This document shows, in pieces, positions 1 through 8,734 of a stretch of 64,000 bases of DNA. Source of the DNA: Thalassospira profundimaris (lineage in GTDB: Bacteria; Pseudomonadota; Alphaproteobacteria; Rhodospirillales; Thalassospiraceae); NCBI RefSeq assembly GCF_003326675.1, contig NZ_JPWF01000001.1:1-64000 (forward strand). Direction: 5' to 3'. Below the pieces are notes generated by a model, which saw only the letters and a list, made by a program, of their open reading frames with translations, was not told the DNA's origin and searched no databases. Each line of letters starts with the position of its first letter. The first letter of the stretch is position 1. The translations under genes and the position numbers were made by a program.

Positions 1-40
1 AAGGTGACAACGTATTTCAGGACGAGACAGAAAAGAAACA

Positions 41-71
41 AAGGGCGCGGCCAACCGGTCGCGCCCTTTTT
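41..71 (+). terminator. Intrinsic terminator of the gene to the left
   Basis: A 9-bp stem, AAGGGCGCG with CGCGCCCTT, encloses about 10 bases and runs into TTTTTATT. The T tract is on the plus strand, so it most likely ends a plus-strand gene whose coding part lies left of the window. It also sits just past the stop codon of the minus-strand thioesterase and may serve both. Confidence 0.8.
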
Positions 72-91
72 ATTCCTGCCACCAAAGAAGT

Positions 92-541
92 TCACGCATC
101 GCGTGGCAATCCATCGGGATCATCACTGCCGCGGTGATACTTGAATGTGCCGGTTGCTGTCCCGATCACATCACCATCGGCGTTATAGGCCACCGCCTCG
201 GTAAAGACGATCTTGCGGCCACCGCCCTGTTTGCGGGCAACAACCCGCACCAGCCCACCCTTGGCCATGCCAATGAAATTGGTGGTCAGAGACAGGGTCA
301 TGGTTTTTCGAATATTGCCCGCGACCGGACAGAAACACACCGCATAACCCGACGCCGTATCCATCAGCGTGGTCAAAATCCCGCCATGCAAGATGCCAAC
401 ACGATTGCGGTGAAATTCCTGCATTTCCAGTTCGACCACCGCATGGTCCTCTGCCCATTCCACCAAACGGTAACCAAGATGATCCTGAACAGCACTGCCG
501 TGGGCCTGTTCATAAGCAAGATTATCGTCAATTGCGTTCAC
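92..541 (-). CDS. PaaI-type hotdog thioesterase
   Basis: This is probably an acyl-CoA thioesterase of the PaaI hotdog family, which hydrolyses acyl- or aryl-CoA esters in the cytoplasm. The sequence shows the family core: an H-G-G-I segment in the first hotdog helix (NRVGILHGGILTTLMD), then a central strand around TTNFIGMA and a C-terminal strand ending GTATGTFKY. From the chosen GTG the protein has 149 residues, normal for the family. The frame stays open upstream to 709, but that extension is rich in Arg and Ser and does not look like hotdog sequence. The GTG at 541 has AAGGG about 9 bases before it; GTG at 550 and ATG at 595 are alternatives. The substrate cannot be read from the sequence. 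Confidence 0.85.
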   Translation of the reverse strand: MNAIDDNLAYEQAHGSAVQDHLGYRLVEWAEDHAVVELEMQEFHRNRVGILHGGILTTLMDTASGYAVCFCPVAGNIRKTMTLSLTTNFIGMAKGGLVRVVARKQGGGRKIVFTEAVAYNADGDVIGTATGTFKYHRGSDDPDGLPRDA

Positions 542-864
542 GGATATCACCCTTGTTGTCGATGTTTTCCAAGCTATAGCAGAAATATGCCCCATCGGAA
601 AATGTGGGCCGCGTAACGGGAATGCGTGTGATGAGTCGCACCTGTTTACGGCCCTGCCCATGTCCGAAATAGCAGGTTTCACATCAAGATTTACAATCTT
701 ATTGCGCAACGCAACATCGAATAAATATTTATATTCAATGCATTAACATGACCGTTCTCCAAACAAGAACGGGATATCGGTGAAAGGAGAATAGTCGCGT
801 GACGGGGTGTCTGGTATCTCTGAATTCACCACAAAGACAGATGATGTCGCAAAGGATTAGAGCC

Positions 865-1041
865 ATGACGACGATTGCTTACAAAGACGCAACCAGCATC
901 GAACGTGAAGTCCGTACCGGCTGGTTTACCAGTTTTGTTCAGGCCCTTCAGGTTGCCGTAATCATGAAAGCATCCCACGCCAAAACCCACGCAGAACTGA
1001 CTGCGGACTGGAACAAGGCATGGCGTCAGGTTCAGGGTTAA
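865..1041 (+). CDS. Small orphan protein, 58 aa
   Basis: I do not recognise this protein. It starts MTTIAYKD and has a central hydrophobic or amphipathic stretch (SFVQALQVAVIM), followed by a polar helix-like tail with two Trp residues. The ATG at 865 is preferred because AGGA lies about 7 bases upstream; the same frame is open back to 799. It has no signal peptide and no cysteine. It stands alone between an AT-rich intergenic region and a LysR gene about 100 bp downstream. It could be a small regulatory or membrane-associated protein, or not a gene at all. Confidence 0.5.
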   Translation: MTTIAYKDATSIEREVRTGWFTSFVQALQVAVIMKASHAKTHAELTADWNKAWRQVQG

Positions 1042-1145
1042 TTACCCCCCTGTTTGAGGCGGGTGCGACGATCTGCACATCACCGCACCCTACTGCCTCA
1101 TGCAAACCACTTGACGCTACGGGCTGAACCACCGACAACGGTTCC

Positions 1146-2078
1146 ATGCAAAAGTTTGATATTGTGACCATTCGGCTTTTCGTCGCCATTGTGCGGGCGG
1201 GAAGCATCAATGAAGCCGCCAGACGCGAACATATCGCGACTTCGGCCGTGTCACGCCGCATTGGCGAATTGGAAGCCATGCTGGGAGTCACTTTGCTGCG
1301 CCGCCTGCCACGCGGGGTCGAACCGACCGAAGAAGGTACTATTTTTGCCCGATATGGCGAAAAGCTTCTGGGCGATCTGAACCATCTTTCCAATGAACTG
1401 CGCGACTATAATGCCGGTGAAAAGGGCAAGATTTATCTTGCCGCTGTGACATCGGCTATTCTGACCGGATTGCCGTCTTTTCTGGCCGATTTCGAACGCG
1501 ATTTCCCGCATATCACCGTTGATGTCCGCGAACTGACGTCGCGCGAAAGTGCGGAGGCCGTGCGCGAAGGCCGTGCTGATCTGGCCATCCTTGCCGATAA
1601 CAGCCCGCTTGGAAATCTGGCCCATGACGTGTTTTGTGATGACCCGATCTGGGTCGTCACCCCCAAGGGTCATCCCCTGATCCCCAACACTGATAATCCG
1701 CGACCGGTCAAATTCTCCGAAGCCGCGAAATATGACATCATTTCCCTGCATGAAGGCGGGGTTATTGATGATCTGATTTCCGAGGCAGCATCAAAAATGA
1801 AACTTGATATGCATCCCCATATCAAAGTGGTCCGTTTCGGATCCCTGCGCCAGATGATTGCGGCAGGACTTGGGATCGGCTTTTTGCGCAAAAGCTCGGT
1901 TGCGGGATATATCGGGCATATCAACATTGCGGGTGCGCCGATTGCAGATGACTGGGCCAAACGCCAGCTTTTGATCGCCCATGAAGGCGATGCCAATCTT
2001 ACCAGTGCTGCCCGTCTGTTCCGCGATTATCTTCTTAAGAAGTCATCGGAAACCAGCTTCAAGCCGGTCTTGGGATAA
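1146..2078 (+). CDS. LysR-family transcriptional regulator
   Basis: This is a DNA-binding regulator of the LysR family. The N-terminal winged helix-turn-helix (about residues 4-62) has the typical pattern: a first helix FVAIVRAGSINEAA, a recognition helix with ATSAVSRRIGELE, and LGVTLLRRLPRGVEPTEEG. The rest is the two-lobed effector-binding domain, including RADLAILAD and the GLGIGFLRKS segment near residue 240. Its length of 310 residues is normal. The nearest genes are the small protein upstream on the same strand and a convergent chelatase gene that ends 17 bp away, so its target is not obvious. The effector cannot be deduced. Confidence 0.92.
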   Translation: MQKFDIVTIRLFVAIVRAGSINEAARREHIATSAVSRRIGELEAMLGVTLLRRLPRGVEPTEEGTIFARYGEKLLGDLNHLSNELRDYNAGEKGKIYLAAVTSAILTGLPSFLADFERDFPHITVDVRELTSRESAEAVREGRADLAILADNSPLGNLAHDVFCDDPIWVVTPKGHPLIPNTDNPRPVKFSEAAKYDIISLHEGGVIDDLISEAASKMKLDMHPHIKVVRFGSLRQMIAAGLGIGFLRKSSVAGYIGHINIAGAPIADDWAKRQLLIAHEGDANLTSAARLFRDYLLKKSSETSFKPVLG

Positions 2079-2095
2079 GCACCCTTCAACAGTAT

Positions 2096-2896
2096 TCAGG
2101 CAGTGCGGGCCATATGGTCCGCCCGAATGTCATTGCCCGTCGGCCCCAATGGCACCACCAACCCGCCAAAGCGCGCAACATGTCTTCCGGCTTCGGCCAG
2201 AACAAGTTCCGGTAACTCTGCCCACTGACCAATTGGTGGTAAGATTTCGATATCTTCGCCGTCACGGGGATTAATCAGTTCCGGCAGGTCTTCACGTGCG
2301 TGGGTTCCACCACCAGCAAGCATCGGCACAAACAGTGTCTTGTTGCGCGATCCAAGATCACGCCAATCTGCCAGCGAAAATTGGCCTTCAATATTGCCAA
2401 TACAAATCTCGGCCCCGCGGCACAAGCGACCGACCTGTTGGCCAAAGCGGATCGTTTCCGGCAATGGTTCCGTAAGTGTCTTAAGGCCATGCGGCACAAG
2501 AAACACCGACGTTTCATCAGCACCCCATTCCCGCCGGGCAAGAACAGAACGGACCCTCTGCGCCACCAGATCATCAAAACCCGGAAGATTAAGCGCGGGC
2601 GGCAAAATGACCGCATCGCCAAGTCCGGCGTGATCAAGTGCACGGGGCAGTTCTTCGAACACCAGATAGCCTTCGCTGAAAAACAGCGGAAAGATAATCA
2701 GGCGGTTGGCGTATCCCTTACGTTTCAAGGCTTCGAGCTGATCAGGAAATGACGGCTGGCTTCGCATATAGCCATGGGCAACCGGCCCGTTCCAATCGGG
2801 CGCAACCGATCTGGCAAGATCCCCTGCCGGATCCCCGCCATTGCCGCTGTTGCCATGCGACACCATCATCAAAGTTGGCATTTCAAAATCAGACAT
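2096..2896 (-). CDS. CbiX/SirB-type chelatase-like protein
   Basis: This looks like a class II tetrapyrrole chelatase of the CbiX/sirohydrochlorin chelatase group, which inserts cobalt or iron into sirohydrochlorin-type rings. It has two lobes. The first begins with the metal-site motif SHGNSG near residue 11. The second has FVPMLAGGGTHAREDLP near residue 200, which matches the usual H-x-x-x-D-[LI]-P segment. The length of 266 residues is that of a two-domain protein. The ATG at 2896 directly follows an in-frame GTG at 2899 and has GGAC upstream. No cobalamin or siroheme genes are next to it, so the metal and ring substrate are open. It converges with the LysR gene before it. Confidence 0.75.
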   Translation of the reverse strand: MSDFEMPTLMMVSHGNSGNGGDPAGDLARSVAPDWNGPVAHGYMRSQPSFPDQLEALKRKGYANRLIIFPLFFSEGYLVFEELPRALDHAGLGDAVILPPALNLPGFDDLVAQRVRSVLARREWGADETSVFLVPHGLKTLTEPLPETIRFGQQVGRLCRGAEICIGNIEGQFSLADWRDLGSRNKTLFVPMLAGGGTHAREDLPELINPRDGEDIEILPPIGQWAELPELVLAEAGRHVARFGGLVVPLGPTGNDIRADHMARTA

Positions 2897-2990
2897 CACG
2901 TCCAGCCCATCATGCTTTCTTGCAAAAACCTAATAATTGATACGCAAGATGCAAGCATCCGGATCGCCACCACGGGAAATTCCCGGTGAT

Positions 2991-3902
2991 CTACTGCACC
3001 AGATCCCAATGCGGTTGTCCGCCAAACCGGTCATGCATGAAATCCACCAGAAGCCTGATACGTGATGAAAGCTGTCGGCTGGGCGGATAGAGCAGATAAA
3101 GGAAAATCTCGGGCGGGGTATAATCGCACAGCACCGTGACAAGACGTCCGGTCTGCAATTCCGGGCCGGCGATGAAGGTTGGCATTTCCGCCAGTCCCAA
3201 ACCGGCAACCGCCGCATCACGCAACACTTCGGCATTGTTACAGCAAAACACGCCATTAACCTGTACCGATACCGGCCCGTTCGGCCCGGTCAGTTTCCAG
3301 GTCGATCCGGCGGGCAAATTGCCATAATGCAAACAGGGCAAGGTCGCCAGATCACGGATGTCACGTGGTTCGCCATGTTGATGCAGGAAATCCGGGGCGG
3401 CACAGATAACCCGGCGGATCGGGATGATTTCATGATCGATCAGGGCAAGGGTTTCTGTCGGGCGGCTGATGCGCACCGTCATGTCAAACCCGTCAGCAAC
3501 CGGATCAATGAAATGGTCATTCAAGGCCAGTTCAATCCGGATGTCGGGATACAAGCGGGCAAAATCGACAAGTGCCGGTCCAAGATGCAGGGTGCCAAAC
3601 GACATCGGTGCATTGATGCGAATATCACCTGCCGGCTTTTCCTGATTCTCGCGAATGGATTCTTCGGCTTCGTCCAGATCGGTCAGGATGGCCTTTGCCC
3701 GTTGATAAAAGGCCTGCCCGCTTGGCGTTACCGATACTGTGCGCGTGGTCCGGTTCAGCAATTGCACACCCAGATCATCTTCAAGGGCCACCACTGCCCG
3801 GTTGACCTGTGATCGCGATTGTCCAATCGCCCGGGCAGCGGCGGCAAAGCTTCCTTCTTCAACGACACGAATAAAGCTTTGCAAACTGGCCATTTTATCC
3901 AT
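2991..3902 (-). CDS. LysR-family regulator divergent from pirin/DoxX
   Basis: This 303-residue LysR regulator has the N-terminal helix-turn-helix (FIRVVEEGSFAAAARAIGQS, then SQVNRAVVALEDDLGVQLLNR). The effector domain resembles the AaeR/CrgA-like branch, with DIRINAPMSFG near residue 93 and GFDMTVRIS near residue 140. The start ATG has AAGGG about 9 bases upstream. It is divergent from the pirin and DoxX genes with a 165-bp gap that contains a LysR-type near-palindrome. In many proteobacteria such a LysR gene controls the neighbouring pirin/DoxX pair, often with a redox or quinone signal; here that is inference. Confidence 0.92.
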   Translation of the reverse strand: MDKMASLQSFIRVVEEGSFAAAARAIGQSRSQVNRAVVALEDDLGVQLLNRTTRTVSVTPSGQAFYQRAKAILTDLDEAEESIRENQEKPAGDIRINAPMSFGTLHLGPALVDFARLYPDIRIELALNDHFIDPVADGFDMTVRISRPTETLALIDHEIIPIRRVICAAPDFLHQHGEPRDIRDLATLPCLHYGNLPAGSTWKLTGPNGPVSVQVNGVFCCNNAEVLRDAAVAGLGLAEMPTFIAGPELQTGRLVTVLCDYTPPEIFLYLLYPPSRQLSSRIRLLVDFMHDRFGGQPHWDLVQ

Positions 3903-3988
3903 GTGTAAACGCCCTTGTTTCGATGGATGGTGACGCCATCCAGCCAGGAGACAACCGGAATGATTGTCGCGTATTATGCAACACTATG

Positions 3989-4009
3989 GACATTATTACG
4001 ATAATTGTC
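3989..4009. promoter_or_regulatory. Candidate LysR operator, pirin/LysR intergenic region
   Basis: GACATTATTACGATAATTGTC is a near-perfect inverted repeat with one extra base in the right arm. It lies between the divergent LysR gene and the pirin gene, about 60 bp before the pirin ATG. A second ATTGTC copy occurs at 3963-3968. LysR sites are commonly interrupted palindromes of this size, but binding is not shown by sequence alone. Confidence 0.4.
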
Positions 4010-4067
4010 TCATTTCATGAAAAGCGTATTGTGTCTTCAACAGCAAACAACCTCGTTGGAGGCAGAC

Positions 4068-4769
4068 ATGATTATCAAAGTAGATGCAGAAACCCGCGGC
4101 CGTGCACAGTTTGGCTGGCTTGATTCGAACCACACTTTTTCGTTCGGTCACTACTATGATCCGAACCGGATGGGCTGGGGCCCGCTGCGCGTCATCAACG
4201 AAGACCGCGTTATTCCGGGGGCCGGTTTTGACACCCACGGTCACAAGGATATGGAAATCATTTCCTATGTTCTTGACGGTGCTCTTGAACACAAAGACAG
4301 TATCGGAAACGGGTCGGTGATCCGTCCGGGTCGTCTGCAACGCATGACCGCAGGCACCGGTATCCGTCACTCGGAATACAACCATTCGAAAACCGATCCG
4401 GTTCATTTCCTGCAAATCTGGGTGATCCCGGAAGCTGCCGGACTGGAACCGGGTTACGAAGAAAAGGAAATCGCACGGGGCGATACCGGTTCGGGTCTGA
4501 CCCTGATCGGCAGCCGCGATGGCCGTGAGAATTCCATCACCATTCACCAGAATGTCGATCTGTATGTAGCCCACCTCAATGATGGTGAAACCGCACAGCA
4601 CAGCATCGAAAAAGGCCGCGTCGCCTGGGTTCAGGTCGCTCGTGGCAGCCTGAAAGTGAATGGCGAAACCCTTAATGCCGGTGATGGCGCGGCAATCAAG
4701 AATGAAGACGAACTTGTCTTCTCTGATGCCGACAATGCCGAAGCCCTTGTTTTTGACATGGTGGCGTAA
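4068..4769 (+). CDS. Pirin family protein
   Basis: This is a bicupin of the pirin family, a metal-binding group that includes the E. coli quercetinase YhhW. The N-terminal cupin carries the metal ligands: an H-x-H pair in TFSFGHYYDP and GFDTHGHKDMEIISYVLDG (about residues 45-65), followed by TAGTGIRHSEYN near residue 95. The C-terminal cupin is divergent and holds GDGAAIKNEDEL. The length of 233 residues is standard. The ATG at 4068 has a strong GGAGG 7 bases upstream; the frame is open further back to 4005 but without a site. The DoxX gene follows 40 bp later, so the two are probably co-transcribed and controlled by the divergent LysR. Confidence 0.93.
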   Translation: MIIKVDAETRGRAQFGWLDSNHTFSFGHYYDPNRMGWGPLRVINEDRVIPGAGFDTHGHKDMEIISYVLDGALEHKDSIGNGSVIRPGRLQRMTAGTGIRHSEYNHSKTDPVHFLQIWVIPEAAGLEPGYEEKEIARGDTGSGLTLIGSRDGRENSITIHQNVDLYVAHLNDGETAQHSIEKGRVAWVQVARGSLKVNGETLNAGDGAAIKNEDELVFSDADNAEALVFDMVA

Positions 4770-4809
4770 GCCGCGAAAAGCGTGCTCCCCCATATCTTGG
4801 AGAATTATC

Positions 4810-5283
4810 ATGACCTCGTTCAATGCAACTGACAAAACCCGTTCGATCATCCCTGCCCTTGGCAGTGTGACTTCCGCCCTGCAACCGCTTACCCCTGTGA
4901 TCATCCGTGTCACCACCGGCCTTCTGATGGTTCCGCACGGCGCACAGAAACTGTTTGGTGCCTTTGGCGGCTATGGCCTTGAAGGGACAGCTGGCTGGCT
5001 TGAAAGCATCGGCTTTGCTCCGGGCTTCGTCTTTGCCCTTCTGATCGGTCTTCTTGAATTCGTTGGCGGTTTGATGCTGACGGTTGGTCTTTTGACCCGC
5101 CCGGTTGCCGCAGCTGTTCTGGTCTTCATGGCTGTTGCCGTTTCGACCCATATCCCGGCGGGTTATTTCTGGAACAACGGCGGCTTCGAAATGCCGCTGA
5201 TGTGGGGCTTGCTGGCGCTGACCGTCCTGATCCAGGGTGGTGGCAAATTCTCGATCGACCGCAAGATCGGTTACGAATTCTAA
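4810..5283 (+). CDS. DoxX family membrane protein
   Basis: This is a small inner-membrane protein of the DoxX family. Four hydrophobic segments are visible: about residues 26-45 (PVIIRVTTGLLMVPHGAQK), 70-90 (FVFALLIGLLEFVGGLMLTV), 95-112 and 128-145. The HGAQKLFG and ETxxG-like EFVGGLML signatures fit the family. DoxX proteins have no settled enzymatic role; some act in redox or thiol stress complexes. The ATG at 4810 has GGAG about 9 bases upstream and lies 40 bp after the pirin stop. A strong terminator follows the gene, closing a pirin-DoxX operon. Confidence 0.9.
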   Translation: MTSFNATDKTRSIIPALGSVTSALQPLTPVIIRVTTGLLMVPHGAQKLFGAFGGYGLEGTAGWLESIGFAPGFVFALLIGLLEFVGGLMLTVGLLTRPVAAAVLVFMAVAVSTHIPAGYFWNNGGFEMPLMWGLLALTVLIQGGGKFSIDRKIGYEF

Positions 5284-5313
5284 GAATTTCGGTTCCCTCA
5301 ACCGAGCATTTCT

Positions 5314-5346
5314 AACGGGTTGCTGAAACAGCAGCCCGTTTTTTTG
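5314..5346 (+). terminator. Terminator of the pirin-DoxX operon
   Basis: A 12-bp stem (AACGGGTTGCTG with CAGCAGCCCGTT, one G-T pair) encloses AAA and runs into a tract of seven or more T. It lies 31 bp after the DoxX stop codon on the plus strand. Confidence 0.92.
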
Positions 5347-5441
5347 TCTGCGCTCCCCATATGAGGATATTGAAACAGTGGCAAAACAACAAAGATTAGA
5401 AAGAGCCCGAATGGTGATCACCAAGAACTGTCAGCAGACCC

Positions 5442-5915
5442 ATGAATATTGCCAAACAAAGCAACAGCCAGAATGATATTGAAATTGCCGACGGCTTGCG
5501 CCGGTGCAAGGGCGACAGCGCGCACGGCAAAAGCAACGCCGAAAAGCGCTTTCTGATCGTTGATGACAGTATTGAAGTTCGGTTTTCAATTCGCCGAATG
5601 TTGCGCAGCGCCGGAGCAACCCATGTTGATGTTGCTGAAAACGGCGAAGCCGCCCTGCAAATGATGTCCCAGATGGCCCGCAAGCAAACGGGATATGACG
5701 TCATGATTCTGGATTATATGATGCCAGCAATGAACGGCATCGAAACACTTTATGAAATCAAACGGCGCAACATCAAAAGTGCGGATCAAACCCGCAAGAT
5801 CATGCTGACCGGCTTCTACGACCAGGATGTGATCAACGAAGCCAAATCGGTCGGCGCTTCCTTTGTCCTGTGCAAGCCTTGCGACGCAGCAAGCCTGACA
5901 GCCGCCATTTCCTGA
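5442..5915 (+). CDS. Single-domain response regulator (REC only)
   Basis: This is a CheY-like receiver protein with no output domain. A polar N-terminal tail of about 36 residues precedes the receiver fold. The acidic pair is in FLIVDDS (about residues 37-43), the phospho-accepting Asp in VMILDYMMP (near 95), the conserved Thr in KIMLTGF and the Lys in VLCKPC. All key residues are present, so it should accept phosphate. It probably shuttles phosphate or competes for it within the signalling group that starts here. The next gene, REC-HDOD, begins 17 bp after its stop, so they are co-transcribed. Confidence 0.93.
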   Translation: MNIAKQSNSQNDIEIADGLRRCKGDSAHGKSNAEKRFLIVDDSIEVRFSIRRMLRSAGATHVDVAENGEAALQMMSQMARKQTGYDVMILDYMMPAMNGIETLYEIKRRNIKSADQTRKIMLTGFYDQDVINEAKSVGASFVLCKPCDAASLTAAIS

Positions 5916-5932
5916 AGCCACAGGGACAGATC

Positions 5933-7162
5933 ATGCCGCACAATGCTTCGATCATATTTGTTGATGACGATCCCAACGTGTTGCGCGGATTGCGTCGGCG
6001 CATGATGGGTCAGCGTCCCAAATGGTCACTGCGTTTTTACGAACGCGCCGAACAGGCATTGGTCGGTCTTGAAGAACAACCCGCCGATGTGGTGATTTCC
6101 GATATGCGGATGCCCGAAATGGACGGTGCGGAGTTTTTGCGCATCGTTGCGACGCGCTACCCGCAAACATCCCGTATTCTTTTGTCGGGATATGCTGATG
6201 AGGTCGCCATTCAGAATGGTACGGCCGCGACCCAGCATTTCCTGACCAAACCCTGCAAGGATACCGATATCATCCATGCAGTCGAACGCGGATTGATCAT
6301 GCGTCGCTACCTTCATGATCCGTTGTTGATCGACCTGCTTTCCCGTATTCCCGAAGATCTTGTCTGGCCAAAAACCTTTCAACGCCTGCACACGATCTTG
6401 CAGTTCACCGGCCCCAAAAGCCGCGATGAACTGAACGAATTTGCACGTGAATACCCTGCCCTTACAGCACTGGCACAGGAACTGGCGCGGCGTGAAAAAC
6501 TGATTTCCCCGGAAAGCCAGCCTGACCTGATCGGCCTTGTGAAGCTGCTTGGCATCGAAACAATCAAGGCACTGTGCATCCTTTGGGCAGAACTTCGTCA
6601 GCCTGACTGCTTTGATCCCAGCCAGATGGATGTTGAACTGCATCGCCCGATGGTGCTTGGCCAGATGGCGGCCAACATTGCCCGATTGCAAAACCTGACC
6701 TTTGAAACGGTTGATCAGGTCCGCGCGGCCGCCCTGCTTAGTCACATTGGCGATATCATCATCAAGCATGTCAAAGCGGACGGATATCGTGCCAGCCGCG
6801 AACGTGCCGACCGGGATGAATGCGATATTATTTCTGCCGAGATCGCAGAAATGGGTTTTGCCCATCCTGCGGTTTCGGCCTGTATCTGCGCCTATTGGGG
6901 TTTTCCGCATGAAGTGGTTGAAGACATTGCCTTCCACCACCGTCCGGAAGCCGCCCCGACCCGGAATTCCAAGACCCTTCTGATCGTATATGCGGCACAG
7001 CATTTTGCACGTCTGGTCGGGGTTGATGGCGCCCGAATAGCGCGCAAATATGATCTTGCAACCACCTTCATTTCGCGTTGCGGAGCCGAAGATGTCTGGC
7101 CGATCTGGCAGAATGCCTGCATCGAGAATCACACACCGCGTGAACGCAGTCTTCATTCCTAA
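5933..7162 (+). CDS. Response regulator with HDOD output domain
   Basis: The first 120 residues are a complete receiver: IIFVDDDPN, the phospho-site in VVISDMRMPEMDG, then ILLSGYAD and FLTKPC. Residues from about 150 to 400 form an HDOD domain, an HD-related helical fold without phosphodiesterase activity in most members. It shows LVKLLGIETIKALC, LLSHIGDIIIKH and the HPAVSACICAYWGFP motif followed by VEDIAFHH. HDOD regulators are linked to two-component signalling and cyclic-di-GMP circuits. The ATG at 5933 has CAGGGACAG just upstream. The gene is convergent with the histidine kinase gene, whose stop is 48 bp away. Confidence 0.93.
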   Translation: MPHNASIIFVDDDPNVLRGLRRRMMGQRPKWSLRFYERAEQALVGLEEQPADVVISDMRMPEMDGAEFLRIVATRYPQTSRILLSGYADEVAIQNGTAATQHFLTKPCKDTDIIHAVERGLIMRRYLHDPLLIDLLSRIPEDLVWPKTFQRLHTILQFTGPKSRDELNEFAREYPALTALAQELARREKLISPESQPDLIGLVKLLGIETIKALCILWAELRQPDCFDPSQMDVELHRPMVLGQMAANIARLQNLTFETVDQVRAAALLSHIGDIIIKHVKADGYRASRERADRDECDIISAEIAEMGFAHPAVSACICAYWGFPHEVVEDIAFHHRPEAAPTRNSKTLLIVYAAQHFARLVGVDGARIARKYDLATTFISRCGAEDVWPIWQNACIENHTPRERSLHS

Positions 7163-7210
7163 GACAGCGTTCAGCAATCCTTCTTAAACAACGACAAAAT
7201 CGGGAAGGTT

Positions 7211-8734
7211 TTAGCGCAACAGTGCGTTCAGATCGCCCGGCCCCTGCATGGCGCCATTTACGGGTTGCGTCGAATAGGAGGGATTGGCGATTGGCAGGCG
7301 GATCACAAATTCCGCCCCGTCGATATAGTCGCTCGACAGCGTCAGATCACCGCCAAAGTCATCCTGAATAAGCTTGCGACAAATCGGAAGCCCCTGACCC
7401 GTGCCAACACCCCGTTCCTTGGTCGTAAAGAAGTAATCAAAGATACGATCGCGCAATTCTTCGGGCACGCCGCTGCCATTGTCACGCAGACGGATATAGA
7501 CATTGTCATCGTCAGAAGTAACAGACAGTTCAATCCGTCCCCGACGCTGATCGGTTTCACGGATTGCCTGCGATGCATTGACAATCAGATTGATCAGGGC
7601 CTGCGACAGATGGTTGCGTCGACCATTAACGTCCGTGACGTTGGAACGAATATCAACTTCCAGATCAGCAACATGTTTGACCTGGTTGCGTGTCAGGGTG
7701 ACCGCCGTGTCGATTTCCTCGGTGATTGAAATCAGTTCGATGGCATCATTGGCCGGATGGGCAAACTTTCGAATGCCGCGCACAATTTCGGCAATCCGTT
7801 CAAGTCCCTGAATGCTTTCATCAATCGCAAGCGGCACTTCCTGAACCAAAAAGTCGATCTTGTCCTGATCGAAGTCGATTTTTGCCGATGGATCAAGTTG
7901 CTGTCGACGCACAGCATCGACCAGTCCCGAAAAGCTGTCAGACAGGAATTCCAGATTGTTCTGGATATATTGGGCAGGTGTATTGATTTCATGGGCAACG
8001 CCGCCGGCCAGCGTCCCAAGCGCATGCATTTTGGCGTAGTCGGCGGCCTCTTCGATGACTTCCTGTTCCTGGCGCGCCTTCTGGGCGGCGATATCAGCGG
8101 CAAAAACACGCTGGCGCTGACGGATCATGAACCCGCCAAGAACCGCCATCGCAACGACCCCGACAAAGAACAGATAGGTCAGAAGCTCGATATGCCATTT
8201 TACGGTGCGAATATTCTCTGCATTGTAAACCGACACAAAATTGGTCGTCCGAACAACGGCCTGCTGCAATGGTTCATCCATCGGATCCAGCAGACGATAA
8301 AGTTCTTCAAGCTTGCTGCGTGGACCATTTGCTGCGGCAACCGCGCGGTCGATTTCTTCGATACGACGCTGCAGAACTTCGAGTGACGCCGCGACCTCAG
8401 GTACCGAAAGAAGGACTCTGAACCCTTCTCCATCGCGCAATAAAAAGACGCGACTGACCAGAATCTCATACTCCAGCATGACTTCTTCGAGAGCATCCTG
8501 ATCAAGTCTGGACCTGCCAAATGCGGCCTCGATATCGCGCTGAATGATGAAATACTGGCGCTGAATCTGGAACACGGCCCAGACAAAATTCTCGCGATAG
8601 GTAAATCGCTCGTCTTCAAGCTGGCGAATGATCGCCGTCGACAGAACTGCATATAAACCGACAAACAGGACCAGTACAATGAACATGGTCCTGCCTGAAC
8701 GGTTAGACAGAAACGTCTTAATTCTTTGCATCAA
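7211..8734 (-). CDS. Membrane sensor histidine kinase
   Basis: This 507-residue kinase has a short cytoplasmic start, a first membrane helix at about 17-37, a periplasmic region of about 150 residues, and a second membrane helix at about 188-207. A coiled stretch leads to the phospho-acceptor box ALGTLAGGVAHEINTPAQY near residue 250; His in AHE is the predicted site. The ATPase domain has the N box LINLIVNASQAI, the G1 box DNGSGVP and the G2 region FFTTKERGVGTGQGLPI. The gene overlaps the end of the periplasmic protein gene before it by 17 bp, so the two are translationally coupled and that protein may be its sensor partner. It is the only kinase in a region with four receivers. Confidence 0.95.
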   Translation of the reverse strand: MMQRIKTFLSNRSGRTMFIVLVLFVGLYAVLSTAIIRQLEDERFTYRENFVWAVFQIQRQYFIIQRDIEAAFGRSRLDQDALEEVMLEYEILVSRVFLLRDGEGFRVLLSVPEVAASLEVLQRRIEEIDRAVAAANGPRSKLEELYRLLDPMDEPLQQAVVRTTNFVSVYNAENIRTVKWHIELLTYLFFVGVVAMAVLGGFMIRQRQRVFAADIAAQKARQEQEVIEEAADYAKMHALGTLAGGVAHEINTPAQYIQNNLEFLSDSFSGLVDAVRRQQLDPSAKIDFDQDKIDFLVQEVPLAIDESIQGLERIAEIVRGIRKFAHPANDAIELISITEEIDTAVTLTRNQVKHVADLEVDIRSNVTDVNGRRNHLSQALINLIVNASQAIRETDQRRGRIELSVTSDDDNVYIRLRDNGSGVPEELRDRIFDYFFTTKERGVGTGQGLPICRKLIQDDFGGDLTLSSDYIDGAEFVIRLPIANPSYSTQPVNGAMQGPGDLNALLR

